A program made the position numbers and the translations under genes. From the NCBI RefSeq assembly GCF_954871325.1, contig NC_088776.1, forward strand, positions 3,851,985-3,915,984: a stretch of 64,000 bases of DNA. The letters run 5' to 3'. Below, piece after piece: positions 10,290 to 23,744 of the stretch (position 1 is the first letter of the stretch; each line of letters starts with the position of its first letter). Source of the stretch: Gordionus sp. m RMFG-2023. Lineage: Eukaryota > Nematomorpha > Gordioida > Chordodea > Parachordodidae. Under the pieces are notes generated by a model. The model saw only the letters and a program-made list of their open reading frames with translations, did not search any database and was not told the DNA's origin.

Positions 10290-13200
10290 AAAAATTTAAC
10301 AGAATATAAATTGTAGATATCTCATTAATATTGAAATTTTTGATGATATATTTAGGTTTGTATCTATTTGATTAGACATTCATTGAAAATAAGCTAATCA
10401 GAAGTAAATTTTAATTAAGATGAAAGAGAAATCTCTCGTATTCAAATTTGCTAATTATATATCTAAATAGTATCAACTTTCTTCATTTTCAAGTAACCTC
10501 TTATACCGCGGAATCGAGAAATTGTAAAATTATTTATATAAATTTTAACAAAACATTAAATTTTCTTCTATCACTAGCAAGATTATAATTATTCGCGAAA
10601 AAAATTTCTGTTGACTTTAATTTAACATAATATAAATTACAGATATCTCATTAAAAATGAAATTCTAGATGATATATTTAGGTTTGTATCTATTTCATTT
10701 GACATTCTTTGAAAATAAGCTTATCAAAAGCAAATTTTAATTAAGATGAAAGGGAAATCTCTCGTATTCAAATTTACTTATAAATTTTAACAAAACAATA
10801 AATTTTCCATCATTTCTAGCAAGAATTTTATATTATTCGCGATAAAATATTCTATTGACTTTAAAACATAAATTACAGTTATCTCATTAAAATTGTTTTA
10901 GATAGAAAGCGTATGTGGAAAGTTAGTGTACATGGGTGATTTAATATGCTTAAATAAATATCTACGTGAACAAGTAAATTTGTGAAAGGGGAGATTCTTG
11001 TCTCTCCTATTGACTACTCTTCTAAATTATTTTCTATTAACCATGTTTAAAAGAAGATATTATTGAGAAAATTATTGTTAAAACTATGTTTCTCAAACTT
11101 AAATATTTTTATTATTTAGAGTACAACGTACTATTATATCTATTACCTCGCTATATTTTTGCTAACATTTTCATATTTTTTATTATAATTTAGAAAAGAA
11201 ATATTTTTTAGATTATACTTTAGAAAAAAAAAATTTTTTTTAATAATTATTTTTAAATTTGATAAATTTTTTAATTATGCATTGGAATATTTTTAACGTA
11301 CTTCTTACAATATTTCGAGATATCTCTTATATCGTGGAAATTAAAAATGGTAAAATTATTAGTATAAAATTTTGACAAAACAATACATTCACTTCTTTCT
11401 TTTCTAGCAAGATTTTTCTATTATTCGCTTCAAAAATCTTATGTTGACTTTAATTTAACACAATGATACCTAAAATTAAAATTTTTGATGATATATTTAA
11501 TCTGTATCTATAACATTTGACATTCTATAAACTTAACAAAATATCTAAATAGTATTAACTTACTTCTTACAATTATTCTAGTAACCTCTTATATTTCGGA
11601 ACCAAGAAATGGTCAATTATTTATATAAATTAACAAAACAATACATACAATTCTTTCTTTCTAGCAGATTATTATATTATTCGCTTCAAATACCTTATGT
11701 TGACTTTAATTTAAAAAAATTTAAATTACAGATATCTCATTAAAATTTTAATTTTTGATGATATAATAAGGTTTGTATCTATTTCATTTGATATTCTTTG
11801 AAAATATGCTAATCAAAGCAAATTTAATTTAGATGAAAAATCTCTCGTATTCAACTTTACTAAATATCTAAATAGTATTAACTTACTTCTTACAATATTT
11901 CTCGAAACCTCTTTTACCACGAAACCAAGAAATCGTAAAATTATTTTTATACATTCATCTTTCTTTTCTAGCAGTATATTATATTATTCGCTTCAAATAT
12001 TTTATGTTAACTTTAATTTAAAAGAAAATAAATTACAGATATCTCATTAATATTGTAATTTTTGATGATATAATTAGGTTTGTATCTATTTCATATGATA
12101 TTCTTTAAAAATATGCTAATCATAAGCAAATTTTAATTAAGTGAATAATAAATCTCTCATATTCAACTTTGCTAAATATCTAAATAGTAATAACTTACTT
12201 ATTACAATATTTCTAGTAATTTCTTATACCACGGAACCAAGAAATGGTAAAATTATTTATACAAATTTTAACAAAACAATAAATTTTCTTTTATAACTAG
12301 CAAGATAATTAATTATTCGCGAAAAAATTTTCTATTGACTTTAATTTAACATATTATAAATTACAGATATCTCATTAAAATTGAAATTAGAGATTATATA
12401 TTTAGGTTTGTATCTATTTCATTTGACATTCTTTGAAAATAAGCTAAACAAAAGGAAATTTTGATTGAAAGGGAAATCTCTCTTATTCAAATTTACTAAT
12501 TATATATCTAAATAGTATTAACTTACTTCTTATTTTCAAGTAACTTCTTATACCGAGGAACCAAGAAATCGTAAAATTATTTATATAAATTTTAACAAAC
12601 AATTAATTTTCTTCCATTATTTCTAGCAAGATTATTATCTTATTCGCGAAAAAATTTTCTATTGACTTTAATTTAACATATTATAAATTACAGATATCTT
12701 ATTAAAATTGAAATTATAGATTATATATTTAGGTTTGTATCTATTTCAATTGACATTCTTTGAAAATAAGCTAAACAAAAGGAAATTTTGATTGAAAGGG
12801 AAATCTCTCTTATTCAAATTTACTAATTATATATCTAAATAGTATTAACTTACTTCTTATTTTCAAGTAACTTCTTATACCGAAGAACCAAGAAATCGTA
12901 AAATTATTTATATAAATTTTAACAAACAATTAATTATCTTCCATTATTTCTAGCAAGATTATTATCTTATTAGCGAAAAAATATTCTATTAACTTTAATT
13001 TAACATAATATTAATTACAGTTATCTCATTAAAATGGTTTTAGATAGAAAAGGTATGTGGAAAGTCAGTGTACATGGGTGATTTAATAATCTTAAATAGA
13101 TATCTACGTGAACAAATAAATTTGTGAAAGGGGAGATTCTTGTCTCTCCCATTGACTACTCCTTTAAATTATTTTCTATTAACCATGTTTAAAATAAGAT

Positions 13201-15150
13201 ATTTTTGTAGAATATTATTTTTAAAACTATGTTTCAAACTTAAAGATTTTTATTATTTAGAGTACAACGTACTATTATACTCTATTACCTGGCTATATTT
13301 TTGATAAACATTTCATTATTTTTATTATACTTTAGAAAAGAAATATTTTTGGGATTATACTTTAAAAAATTTTTTTTTTATTAATTATTCTTAAATTTGA
13401 TAAATTTTTTAATTATGCATTGAAATATTTTTAACTTACTTCTTACAATATTTCATGATATCTCTTATATAGTGGAAATAAGAAATGGTAAAATTATTAG
13501 TATAAAATTTTGACAAAACAATACATTCACTTCTTTCTTTTCTAGCAAGATTTTTATATTATTCACTTCTTCTTATGTTGACCTTACAGAATGATAACTA
13601 AAATTGAAATTTTTATTGATATATTTAATCTGTAACTATTAAATTTGACATTCTAAGAAAATAAACAAATAATTCTTTGAAAATATGCTAATCAAAAGCA
13701 AATTTTAACTAAGATGAAAGGGAAATCTCTCCTATTCAACTTAACTAAATATCTAAATAATATTAACTTACTTCTTACAATTATTCTAGTAACCTCTTAT
13801 ATTTCGGAACCAAGAAATGGTAAAATTATATATAAATTAACAAAACAATACATACAATTCTTTCTTTTCTAGCAGATTATTATATTATTCGCTTCAAATA
13901 TCTTATGTTAACTTTAATTTAAAAGAAAATAAATTACACATATCTCATTAATATTGTAATTTTTGATGATATAATTAGGTTTGTATCTATTTATATGATA
14001 TTCTTTGAAAATATGCTAATCATAAGCAAATTTTAATTAAGACGAAAAGGAAATCTTTCATATTCAACTTTGCTAAATATCTAAATAGTATTAACTTACT
14101 TCTTATTTTCAAGTAACTTCTTATACCGAGGAACCAAGAAATCGTAAAATTATATATAAATTTTAACAAAACAATTAATTTTCTTCCATTATTTCTAGCA
14201 AGATTATTATCTTATTCGCGAAAAAATATTCTATTGACTTTAATTTAACATAATATAAATTACAGTTATCTCATTAAAATGGATATGGATAGAAAAGGTA
14301 TGTGGAAAGTCAGTGTACATGGGTCATGTAATAATCTTAAATAGATATCTACGTGAACAAGTAAATTTGTGAAAGGGGAGATTCTTGTCTCTACCATTGA
14401 CTACTCCTCTAAATTATTTTCTATTAACCATGTTTAAAATAAGATATTTTTGTAGAATATTATTGTTAAAACTATGTTTCAAACATAAAGATTTTTATTA
14501 TTTAGAGTACAACGTACTATTATACTCTATTATCTGGCTATATTTTTGCTAACCATTTCATAATTTTTATTATACTTTAGAAAAGAAATATTTTTTGGAT
14601 TCTACTTTAAAAAAAATTTTTTTTTTATTGACAAAACAATACATTCACTTCTTTCTTTTCTAGCAAGATTTTTATATTATTCACTTCAAAAATCTTATGT
14701 TGACCTTAATTTAACAGAATGAAAACATAAATTGAAATTTTTATTGATATATTTAATAGTAACTATTACATTTGACATTCTAAGAAAATAAACAAATAAT
14801 TCTTTAAAAATATGCTAATCAAAAGCAAATTTTAACTAAGATGAAAGGGAAATCTCTCCTATTCAACTTAACTAAATATCTAAATAATATTCACTTACTT
14901 CTTACAATTATTCTAGTAACCTCTTATATTTCGGAACCAAGAAATGGTAAAATTATATATAAATTAACAAAACAATACATACAATTCTTTCTTTTCTAGC
15001 AGATTATTATATTATTCGCTTCAAATATCTTATGTTAACTTTAATTTAAAAGAAAATAAATTACACATATCTCATTAATATTGTAATTTTTGATATATAA
15101 TTAGGTTTGTATCTATTTATATGATATTCTTTGAAAATATGCTAATCATA
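10290..15150 (+). repeat. Satellite array, unit 1, forward part
   Basis: Tandem monomers share landmarks in fixed order: 'cagatatctcatt', 'aggtttgtatctatttcat', 'ttgacattctttgaaaat', 'aagatgaaagggaaatctct', 'ctaaatagtattaacttact', 'acggaaccaagaaatgg', 'tctagcaagattatta', 'tgttgactttaatttaac'. Monomer spacing is about 310-330 bp (12034, 12362, 12689 and 13018 for the first landmark). At intervals a longer, different segment interrupts the monomers (blocks starting near 10911, 13053 and 14299), giving a higher-order structure. The part from 10300 to about 14600 is broadly collinear with 43870-48190 in unit 2, apart from gains and losses of whole monomers. Confidence 0.9.
10911..11030 (+). repeat. 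Conserved G+C-richer block inside the satellite (one of at least eight)
   Basis: A segment of about 110 bp beginning 'gtatgtggaaagt' and ending 'cattgactactc' is more conserved and less AT-rich than the monomers. It contains 'ggggagattcttgtctctcc', whose GGAGA/TCTCC arms can pair. Copies start near 10911, 13053, 14299, 44481, 45981, 47872 and 52856, with an inverted copy at about 15625-15735. Diverged relatives lie near 41990 and 43085. Its function is unknown. Confidence 0.7.
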
Positions 15151-15589
15151 GATTTTTTGTATGAATAGCATAATCAGAGGGGGGCGCATTTTACTAGATA
15201 TATCCAAATAGTAGTTTCTAAGATCTAAAATTGATTTAAAAGATTAAAGAAAAAATATTTTTAAATTTGTTGTTCCCAAAAATATCATGTTTATATTGAT
15301 GCATCTTTCTAGTTCAACTCCGTTCCGGTTGGCTCTAAAAATTTAACATATATGATACTATTATCATCTGCCCTGTTTCCCAACAAGATCATATTAACCT
15401 AATTTAAAAATAATGGATATGACTATGAGTAATGTGATAATTTCAATATATATATATTAAAATAATTTCAAAAGGGAGTTGAGAATTAGATATGTCACTT
15501 ATCTATGGTACATATTCACTGAAATTTTAATTTAACATGTGTACAATTTATTATTTAACCCTTTAAGTTCAAAAAAATTAAATAAAAAA
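15151..15589. other. Unique spacer at the inversion junction
   Basis: About 440 bp that does not resemble the satellite and has no counterpart in unit 2. It separates the forward array from the inverted part. No coding frame, tRNA or transposon ends were seen; it may be foreign DNA joined during the rearrangement. Confidence 0.5.
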
Positions 15590-17032
15590 TTAAAAATGAA
15601 CATGGTTAATAGAAAATAATATAGAGGAGTAGTCAATGGGATAGACAAGAATCTCCCCTTTCACAAATTTACTTGTTGACGTAGATATCTATTTAAGATT
15701 ATTAAATCACCCATGTACACTGACTTTCCACATACCTTTTTTATCCAAAGCCATTTTAATGAGATAATTGTAATTTATATTATGTTAAATTAAAGTAAAT
15801 AGAATATTTTTCGCGAATAAGATAATAATCTTGCTAGAAATAATGGAAGAAAATTAATTTTTTTGTTAAAATTTATTTAAATAATTTTACGATGTCTTGG
15901 TTTCGCGGTATAAGAGGTTACTTGACAATAAAAAGTAAGTTAATACTATTTAGATATATAATTAGTAAATTTTAATACGAGAGATTTCTCTTTCATCATA
16001 AATAAACTTTAGATTAGCTTATTTCAAAGAATGTCAAATGAAATATATACAAACTTAAATATATCATCTATAATTTCAATTTTAATAAGATATCTGTAAT
16101 TTATAATATGTTAAATTAAAGTCAAAAGAAAATTTTTTCGCTAATAATTAATTATCTTGCTAGTGATAGAAGAAAATTTATCGTTTTGTTAAAATTTGTA
16201 TAAATAATTTTACCATTTCTTGGTTCCGTGGTATAAGAGGTTACTAGAAATATTGTAAGAAGTAAGTTAATACTATTTAGATATTTAGTAAAGTTGAATA
16301 TGAGAGATTTGCCTTTCATCTTAATTAAAATTTGCTTTTGATTAGCATATTTTCAAAGAATATCATATGAAATAGATACACCCCTAATTATATCATCAAA
16401 AATTACAATTTTAATGAGATATCTGTAATTTATTTTCTTTTAAATTAAGGTCAACATAAGATATTTGAAGCAAATAATATAATACTGCTAGAAAAGAAAG
16501 AAGTGAATGTATTGTTTTGTTAAAATTTATAAAAATAATTTTATCATTTCTTGGTTCCGTGTATAAGAGGTTATTATAATTATTGTAAGAAGTAAGTTAA
16601 TACTATTTAGATATTTAGTAAAGTTGAATACGAGAGATTTCCCTTTCATCTTAATTAAAATTTGCTTTTGATTAGCGTATTTTTAAAGAATATCAAATGA
16701 AATAATCATCATTAATTACAATTTTAATGAGATATCTGTAATTTATTTTCTTTTAGATTAAGGTCAACATAAGATATTTGTAGCGAATAATATTATATAC
16801 TGCTAGAAAAGAAAGAAGTGAATGTATTGTTTTGTTAAAATTTATAAAAATAATTTTACCATTTCTTAGTTCCGTGGTATAAGAGGTTACTAGAAATATT
16901 GTAAGAAGTAAGTTAATACTATTTAGATATTTAGTAAAGTTGAATACGATAGATTTCCCTTTCATCTTAATTAAAATTTGCTTTTGATTATCATATTTTC
17001 AAAGAATTATTTGTTTATTTTCTTAGAATGTC
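15590..17032 (-). repeat. Satellite array, unit 1, inverted segment
   Basis: The monomers here are in reverse orientation. The segment matches, as reverse complement, 48470-53010 of unit 2 without that copy's hAT insertion. Diagnostic variants shared only by these two stretches support this: 'acgtcaacaag' (52910 region; reverse complement at 15675), 'attgtcaagtaacc' and 'tgataatcaaaag' (48510; reverse complement near 16980). Near 15920 lies the uninterrupted site equivalent to the hAT insertion point at 49607-49614. Forward orientation resumes at about 17033. Confidence 0.85.
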
Positions 17033-17741
17033 AACATTTATTGAAAATAAGCTAATCAGAAGTGAATTTTATTTAAAAGAAAAGAGAAATATCCCATATT
17101 CAAATTTCATATTTATATATTTAAATAGTATTAACTTACTTCTTACAATATTTTAAGTAACCTTATACTACGTAACCTAGAAATGTTTTGATATAAATTT
17201 AACAAAACATTACATTAACTTCTATCATTTCTAGCAAGATTATTATATATTAATCTTATCTTAATATATCATCTGAAATTTTTATTTTAATGAGATATCT
17301 GTAATTTATATTCTGTTTCTTTGACTTACTTTGAAAAGTTATTCAAAAGTAAATTTTAATTCAGAGGAAATGGAAAACTCACGTATTCAAAGTTATAATA
17401 TTTTTATTTATGTATTTAAATATTATTAACTAACATCTTACTCTGCCTGTTCTTATCGGCCAACAACACATAGCAAGTCATTATCGTATCCCATTCTTCA
17501 CTAAAATTATTCTCCCATAATATAACGTTTAAATGTATATATATATACGCAAATGAAATTGTTATAGTTTTTGTTATATAATTACTAGTACACTAATATT
17601 ATTTTATAAATAATTGACTAATTGTTTACGATAACGTGTCAATTGTTTATTACTCTAGAAGTTTTACATAACCAACATTCTACTACAATATATATTAACT
17701 ATATTTTTTTAATATTTATTTCCCAAAGTTTTTTTTATTAA
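17033..17741 (+). other. Upstream flank of M13 copy A
   Basis: About 700 bp collinear with 53783-54492 in unit 2. It begins with satellite-related sequence and then becomes unique (from about 17420, 'actctgcctgttcttatcgg'). It should hold the promoter and possibly upstream exons encoding a signal anchor, which M13 proteins usually have. I see no exon with a membrane segment and no convincing core promoter. Confidence 0.5.
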
Positions 17742-17964
17742 ATGAGGTATTCAAATGCTATAAAATTTTTAAAAGATTCGGCCAATACATTTAACATCTA
17801 CGTAACATCCAAGATGAATAAAAATATTCATCCTTGCGTAGATTTTTACGAATTCGCTTGCGGAAATTACATAAGGGACACCTCAATTTCTAACCGTTAT
17901 CGTGATTGGACAATACGTTCTCAAATAGGCGAATCTTTACTTTTAAATATCAAGAGTATATTGG
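17742..17964 (+). CDS. M13 copy A, exon 1 (start of ectodomain)
   Basis: Encodes the N-terminal M13 block: [10 protein letters not shown], then [19 protein letters not shown] with the conserved Cys pair and DFYxxACG signature. The ATG at 17742 is the first in frame. M13 proteins normally have a cytoplasmic tail and a membrane anchor before this point, so the exon may really begin at an acceptor with the ATG internal. It ends in phase 1 at TTGG|GTAATC. Compared with copy B it lacks one codon: NIY here, NISH there, which removes a possible N-glycosylation site. Confidence 0.85.
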
Positions 17965-20900
17965 GTAATCGTCAATAATCAAAATTATATCCAAAATTAT
18001 TTTTTTCTAAAAAAATTAGATAAGTTTTAAAACTTTCAGAAATTTAAAAATTTTAATGAAATCATATGTTAAAATTATATAATTAAAACGTTTTTATTAT
18101 ATACATTAAAAATGTACTTATTATCTCCTATTCCTATAAAAAAAAAATAAACGATAATATTTACAAAAAAAATTATTATTGAGTTATTAGTTTTTTGATT
18201 AAACAACCAAGCCAAGATTTATAACTATGAAATAAATATTTTTTTTAACAAAAAACAAAATGAAGAAAATCCTCATACAAAATACGAAGGAATGGCAGAG
18301 AGACAAGCCAAGATATTTTATGATTCTTGTGTAGATAAGGCTAACATTAGAGAAACATTGGAAGGGCAGCCTTTAATTGACCTATTAGAACTGTTTGGCG
18401 GTTGGGACATCTTAAACATGGATAACAAGCCTTCCCCTTTCATAGATGAGTCTTCCAATTTAAAAAAACGTTTAATATTTTTTTTAGATATAATTTTTTA
18501 AAACTCTGAACCTAATAACTGTCATAGAAAATAATTAATAAAATGCGCTTAATTTTCGGGTAGGCAAAAAGTAACTGTAAACTTAATGGATTCAGTGAAA
18601 AAATAAAAACGCAAATTTCTAAGTTCAAAAAAAAATCTTTTACCCCTCGTATTTGCTTAGAACATTTATATAGTTGGTTTTTTTAAAAAAAAATTAATTT
18701 CCTTCGGCTCTTAGAATTTTTCAACTCTCATTGAAATATATTAAGTACGCTATACTCTTCTCTTCTCTCCTCTTCTCTTCTCTTCTCTTCTCTTAGCCTA
18801 AATTGAGATTTTTGCCAACATTTTAAGAGATAAATATATAATTTTTAAATGAGGGAGGGGGAGAGTATGGAGAGAGGAGGTTATAATTCATTCATCTCTT
18901 CTTATCTTCATAATTTTACTTTAATTTTTTAGATGTAATACAAAGAGCCGTTGAAAGCTTCTTTTTTTTAAACTTTAAACTTATGTAACTTATTTCATTT
19001 CTATAAATTGTATGGGTATAATATTATTTTTAATTGTAAGGTTTCTTACCTTGATTTCGTGACGTATTTGGTGAAATAAATGTTAGGTTTTTACAACCCC
19101 GAAATTTGATTGATGTCTATTTTTAAAAATATGTTTGAAATTAATTTATTAATAGTAGCTCAAGTTTTTTGAAAGTGTTACGCTAATAAAAATATTGGTA
19201 CTGACTTCGCTTAAATGATAACTAAAAAAAACTTTTCTAAATGAGCTAAAATCTTCAGACTAAGTTTAATCAGTTGGCTAGAAGTTGGGTAATGTATAAA
19301 ATTTTATAAAATTTAGAAAAGTATTTTCTTCTCCAGGCAAAATATTTAAAAAAATGTTGTTAAAAAAAGATTAAAATATTATTTTTTATCAATATTTTTA
19401 GATAAGAATGTCTCGTTACTAAATACACAAAAGCTAAAAATGCCATAGCCGTTTGGCCTAGTTCTCTAGATTGACGGGGTAACAATGTTACCTCGAATAA
19501 CTTTACCCTTAGTTAATTTCTTGCTTATGTCTATTTTTTGATATCCTAGTTTAACATATTTTTTAAAAAAAACAGTTTTATATCTCTAAAGTTTATAAAA
19601 ATTACCCTCTAGTTTATTTTGTTTTAGCAAATTATTTTGTGGCTTTTAGTTTAAAAATTTGCATACATGTTCCGTTAAAACTATAAACTTTATCAGAAAC
19701 GCAATAACCATATATGTATATATATATATATATTGTACAATATCTATAAATTTAAAATGTTCCATCTCATTAAGGATGTAAAAAGGATAATGTTTCAATA
19801 TTAACGTCGACACCATATTAAAATACATTTTGAGCAAAAAAGGACATTAAAAATACTTTACGTGTTATTTGGGAAAAATTTTAAAAATAGACGCAAAGGG
19901 GAAGAATAATAAAAATCTAAAATGAGCCCATAATAGGCACATTCAAAATGTGAGCTATTTTCGTAAAAATAAATTTCCCATTTCCCTATGGTATTGATTA
20001 GTTTATACTTAAATGTGTTGAATGGATACCACAATTACAATATTTTATTCAAGAAAACAATAAATATTTAATGAATTTTATTCCAATTTAGGTCATCTTA
20101 TCCTGGGTATAGGTTAAAATAACGAAAACATTTCAAATAATTAATTCTAGCTCCTTAAGTATTATAAGTTAGAGAGATATGTTATTTATAATTTATTTTG
20201 TAGGTGATTTATTTGTCTTACATATAAATCTATCATTTATTCTGTTCCCTTTTTATATTTCAAAATTTTCAGGGCAAAATAAGAGAACTAATCGTTTTAC
20301 CCCGGTCCACCCTACACAAATCTATTTTTTTATTATTAAAACATTAATATATTCCTTATTTACTAAAATGTTCTTTACGTCTTCTAAAGATATCATTGGA
20401 CTTATTTGTCATTCCTTCTTTTATAAAATCTAGTCAGGTATCCGGACGCAGCGTTTACTGAAAATTGGAAAACGGGATTCTTCGAAATAACTACAGAAAT
20501 AGATCCCCAAAATTCTTCTAAGTATTTATTCAACATTAAAGTAGCAATCCAACTCACCCTACCAATTTCTACCTATCAGATATACAATCGTGTTAACATA
20601 AAATTTTACAACGCACACCTAAATTACGTGAAAAACATTGGGAATTTGTTGTTATTGGACATTAACAAACGATTAAATCATAGTGACATTAGGAGAAATC
20701 TTTTTTCCCGGAATAAAAAGTGGATAGATAATCAACTACATATTGTTATGGTCAATGTGCTATTGTTCGAGAAGTATATCGCACTAGTAAATAATAATGT
20801 GACTTAATCTTTTTCAATATTGATTTGTTAATTTTTCTTAGATAGGTTGAGGTAAGGTATTTATTAGATTATTTTAGATTAGAGGTGATGTAGTTGTTAA

Positions 20901-23648
20901 TCAAGTAAATTTTATATAAATAATTTTTAAATTGAACTTCAAACTCCTTGAAAAATTATATGTATATTTTATTTTATTAAAACTAATCTAATAATTTGCT
21001 ATTCGTCTATACTATGATTAGATTTGATTTAAATTATTTGAAGCGAATCTAATTTAAATATATCAATCGAGTATTTGGAATATCGAAATTTAGATGTAAA
21101 GTAGCTGAATAACCTTTCTTTGCCTATATGCAAAACGCACAAATAACAATAGGGATAGCATTCATCAAAGTGCCTATCAAAAACCATTGTCAATATCCTA
21201 ATTCTATGTTATAATTCCAAAGTAATAAAATATTCATAAAATCATACTAACAATCGCTAGGGTACGAAATCTCGACTTTCGCACTACCATGATACACAGT
21301 ACGCAAGATAAAACTAGATGACATTTATGTACAATCCCATGTGGCCATAGGCACTCAAAAACTATAAATTGTTAAATGCTAATTTCTAAAGTAGGGCTTA
21401 ACCGCTAACGCTAAAAAAAATAGCCCTTCTAAGAGCTATTGTACATTAAAAACTATTTTCGCCATTTTTAGTCTAGGATGATTTAAGAACACTGCAAAAA
21501 ACTTATAAATACTAACTTGAGGCTTCTAAATCAAAAGAAATAAATCGAAATGTAAACGATTTATTCTACACCTCAGGAATATCATTTTTTAGTACATTGC
21601 ACTCAAGATGACTTCTCACATCAGGTTATTTAAAGTTTATTTCTACAAAATGAACCCTACTAGGCCCACCAAATCGCAATATCAAAGTTGCACGTCAATG
21701 CATTGATGTATTTTGCCGATAGTGTTAGCCATGTAGTCACGCTATTCAATTAACGATTATCATAATAACACCATAAAACACACAGATCCTATATGCTTAG
21801 ATAGCTTATATCATCGATTAAAAGCTTATCTACAAAAAAAACTATGCTTCAATCGACGTTTAACTATAATACCACTCTTAAGGTTCGGTTAAACTTAAAT
21901 ATTAAGAAAGTTGTTAACGCAGTATCAAAGTTGTTAAACGCTACTTTTAAAATTAACGCGCTACCGCTATCGCTATTTGTTAAAAAAATTAGCTCGCTAT
22001 TAGATACTATTTTTTAAAAGTAGCTTTAGCTACTTTTTAAGCTCTTTTTTATAAACAAAATTTATAAACTTATTTTTTGCTTTAATGTTATTGTTTAGTA
22101 AATATATAAAAATCAACATTTATAAATTTTAAAATATAGTTAGTTTTGATTATAAAAAAATTTAAGTAGTAAAAATAAATATTTAAGGTAATTTGTTGCA
22201 TTATAAGTTTTGCCTTATTAAATAATCTCTCGACACTAGCACTTGAGGGTAAGGGCGTATTTAATCTTATATACATATTTTTAATATAAGATAGATTATC
22301 AATAATTTTATTTGCAAGTACATCGTATGTCTGGCATCCTATTATTATTTTAAGGGCTAATGCCACAGATCTTCTTTTTAGAGTTCAAGGGTCTAGCTAA
22401 TGGCCTGTGATTCCCAAATAAGCTCAAAAATTTAATCAGATCAATTTATAAATATTAATAAGTTTTTACCTTATGTTATGTGTTCAACTATCTTCCGTGG
22501 TGCATATATATGATACTCTGAAACTCTACTATTAGAGCATCTTTCATCATTTTAAATCTGCTATTTTATTCATTGATGTCTGACGGCATAAAATTGTTGT
22601 ACCAGGGGATAGAGTATTTAATCATCATGGTAATGATGGATTATTAACTAAGGACATTGGCTGAACTGTATAAATTGTAAAATCAACAATAACTATATCA
22701 GCCAATTTCTGGTCATTTGCATTATTAATTAATTTGGTTTGAATTGAATTAGTCTTTTTAAATGTGGAGTCGCCTATACCAAAATTATTTAGATGTTTCT
22801 CCATTTCCTTAAAACTCATAAACAGTCTTATAAAATAAATATTATTAGAATGTATAAATAACAATTTACCATTAGGTGTTTCTTGAGGTTGGATTGATTT
22901 GAGGAAATATTTTTTTTACATTTTAAACATATAAATTTGAAACCAGTTTTGATTATATTTTGATTTAAAAAAAATTTAAATCTAGGGATGGGAAATTTGT
23001 ATTATAGCTATTAAGAACATTTTCTTCCCTGGTACCTTCCATTTCATTAATATTGTCTGAATCCTTTCAACGATTTGGATATCCATAGGCGATGACATTT
23101 TAAATTATTAACACGTGATTTAGATTTATAATACAAATGAAAATATAAATTACAAATTGAAATTATATTTTAATTTCAAATTTAAATAATAAATCATAAA
23201 AATTATAATTAATTATGATATTATATTTAAATTTTCATGTTTACATTTACCTTTGTTATATTTTTTAAAAGTACAGAAGTAGCGGCTATCTAGCTACTTT
23301 CAAAAAATGTAGCGCGCTAAAAAATTAAATAATTAAAAAAAGTAGCCGCTCTTAGCTATAGCTACCAAAAAAGTTAGCGCGCTTCTTTAACAACTCTGCG
23401 CAGTATGCAATTTAAGATATCACATTTTCAGATTTTCTAAAATTGTTAAAATTATTTGACACAAAAATATTATTATTTTAAAAAGAGGGTATTTGAAAGA
23501 CCATATCATGGCACTTTAGATGAGTCTCAAGGCATCAATATAACGTTAGAAAAGTTGGATAAAAAATTTGACTTCGTAAGACAATTATTTTAAACTATAA
23601 ATCAGAGACAAGCTGAGGTAACATTTGAACGGCACGGTCCAGCCCGAA

Positions 23649-23744
<96 letters not shown>

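Larger units (their letters stand above)
21926..23398 (-). mobile_element. Internally deleted hAT element in the exon 3-4 intron of copy A
   Basis: Flanked by an exact 8-bp duplication CGCAGTAT (21918-21925 and 23399-23406). The ends are inverted: CAAAGTTGTTAAA against the reverse complement of TTTAACAACTCTG. Copy B has a single uninterrupted CGCAGTAT at about 59114-59121, so this insertion followed the segmental duplication. Both subterminal regions are full of 'agctagc/tagcgcgct' repeats. Minus-strand coding remnants are described separately. At 1473 bp the element lacks most of a transposase and would be non-autonomous. Confidence 0.92.

Noticed and set aside
10290-17032. CRISPR-like or rDNA-type repeat interpretation of the arrays
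   Set aside because: Monomers of about 310-330 bp without spacers, in a eukaryotic context, with no rRNA-like conserved segments: this is satellite DNA.
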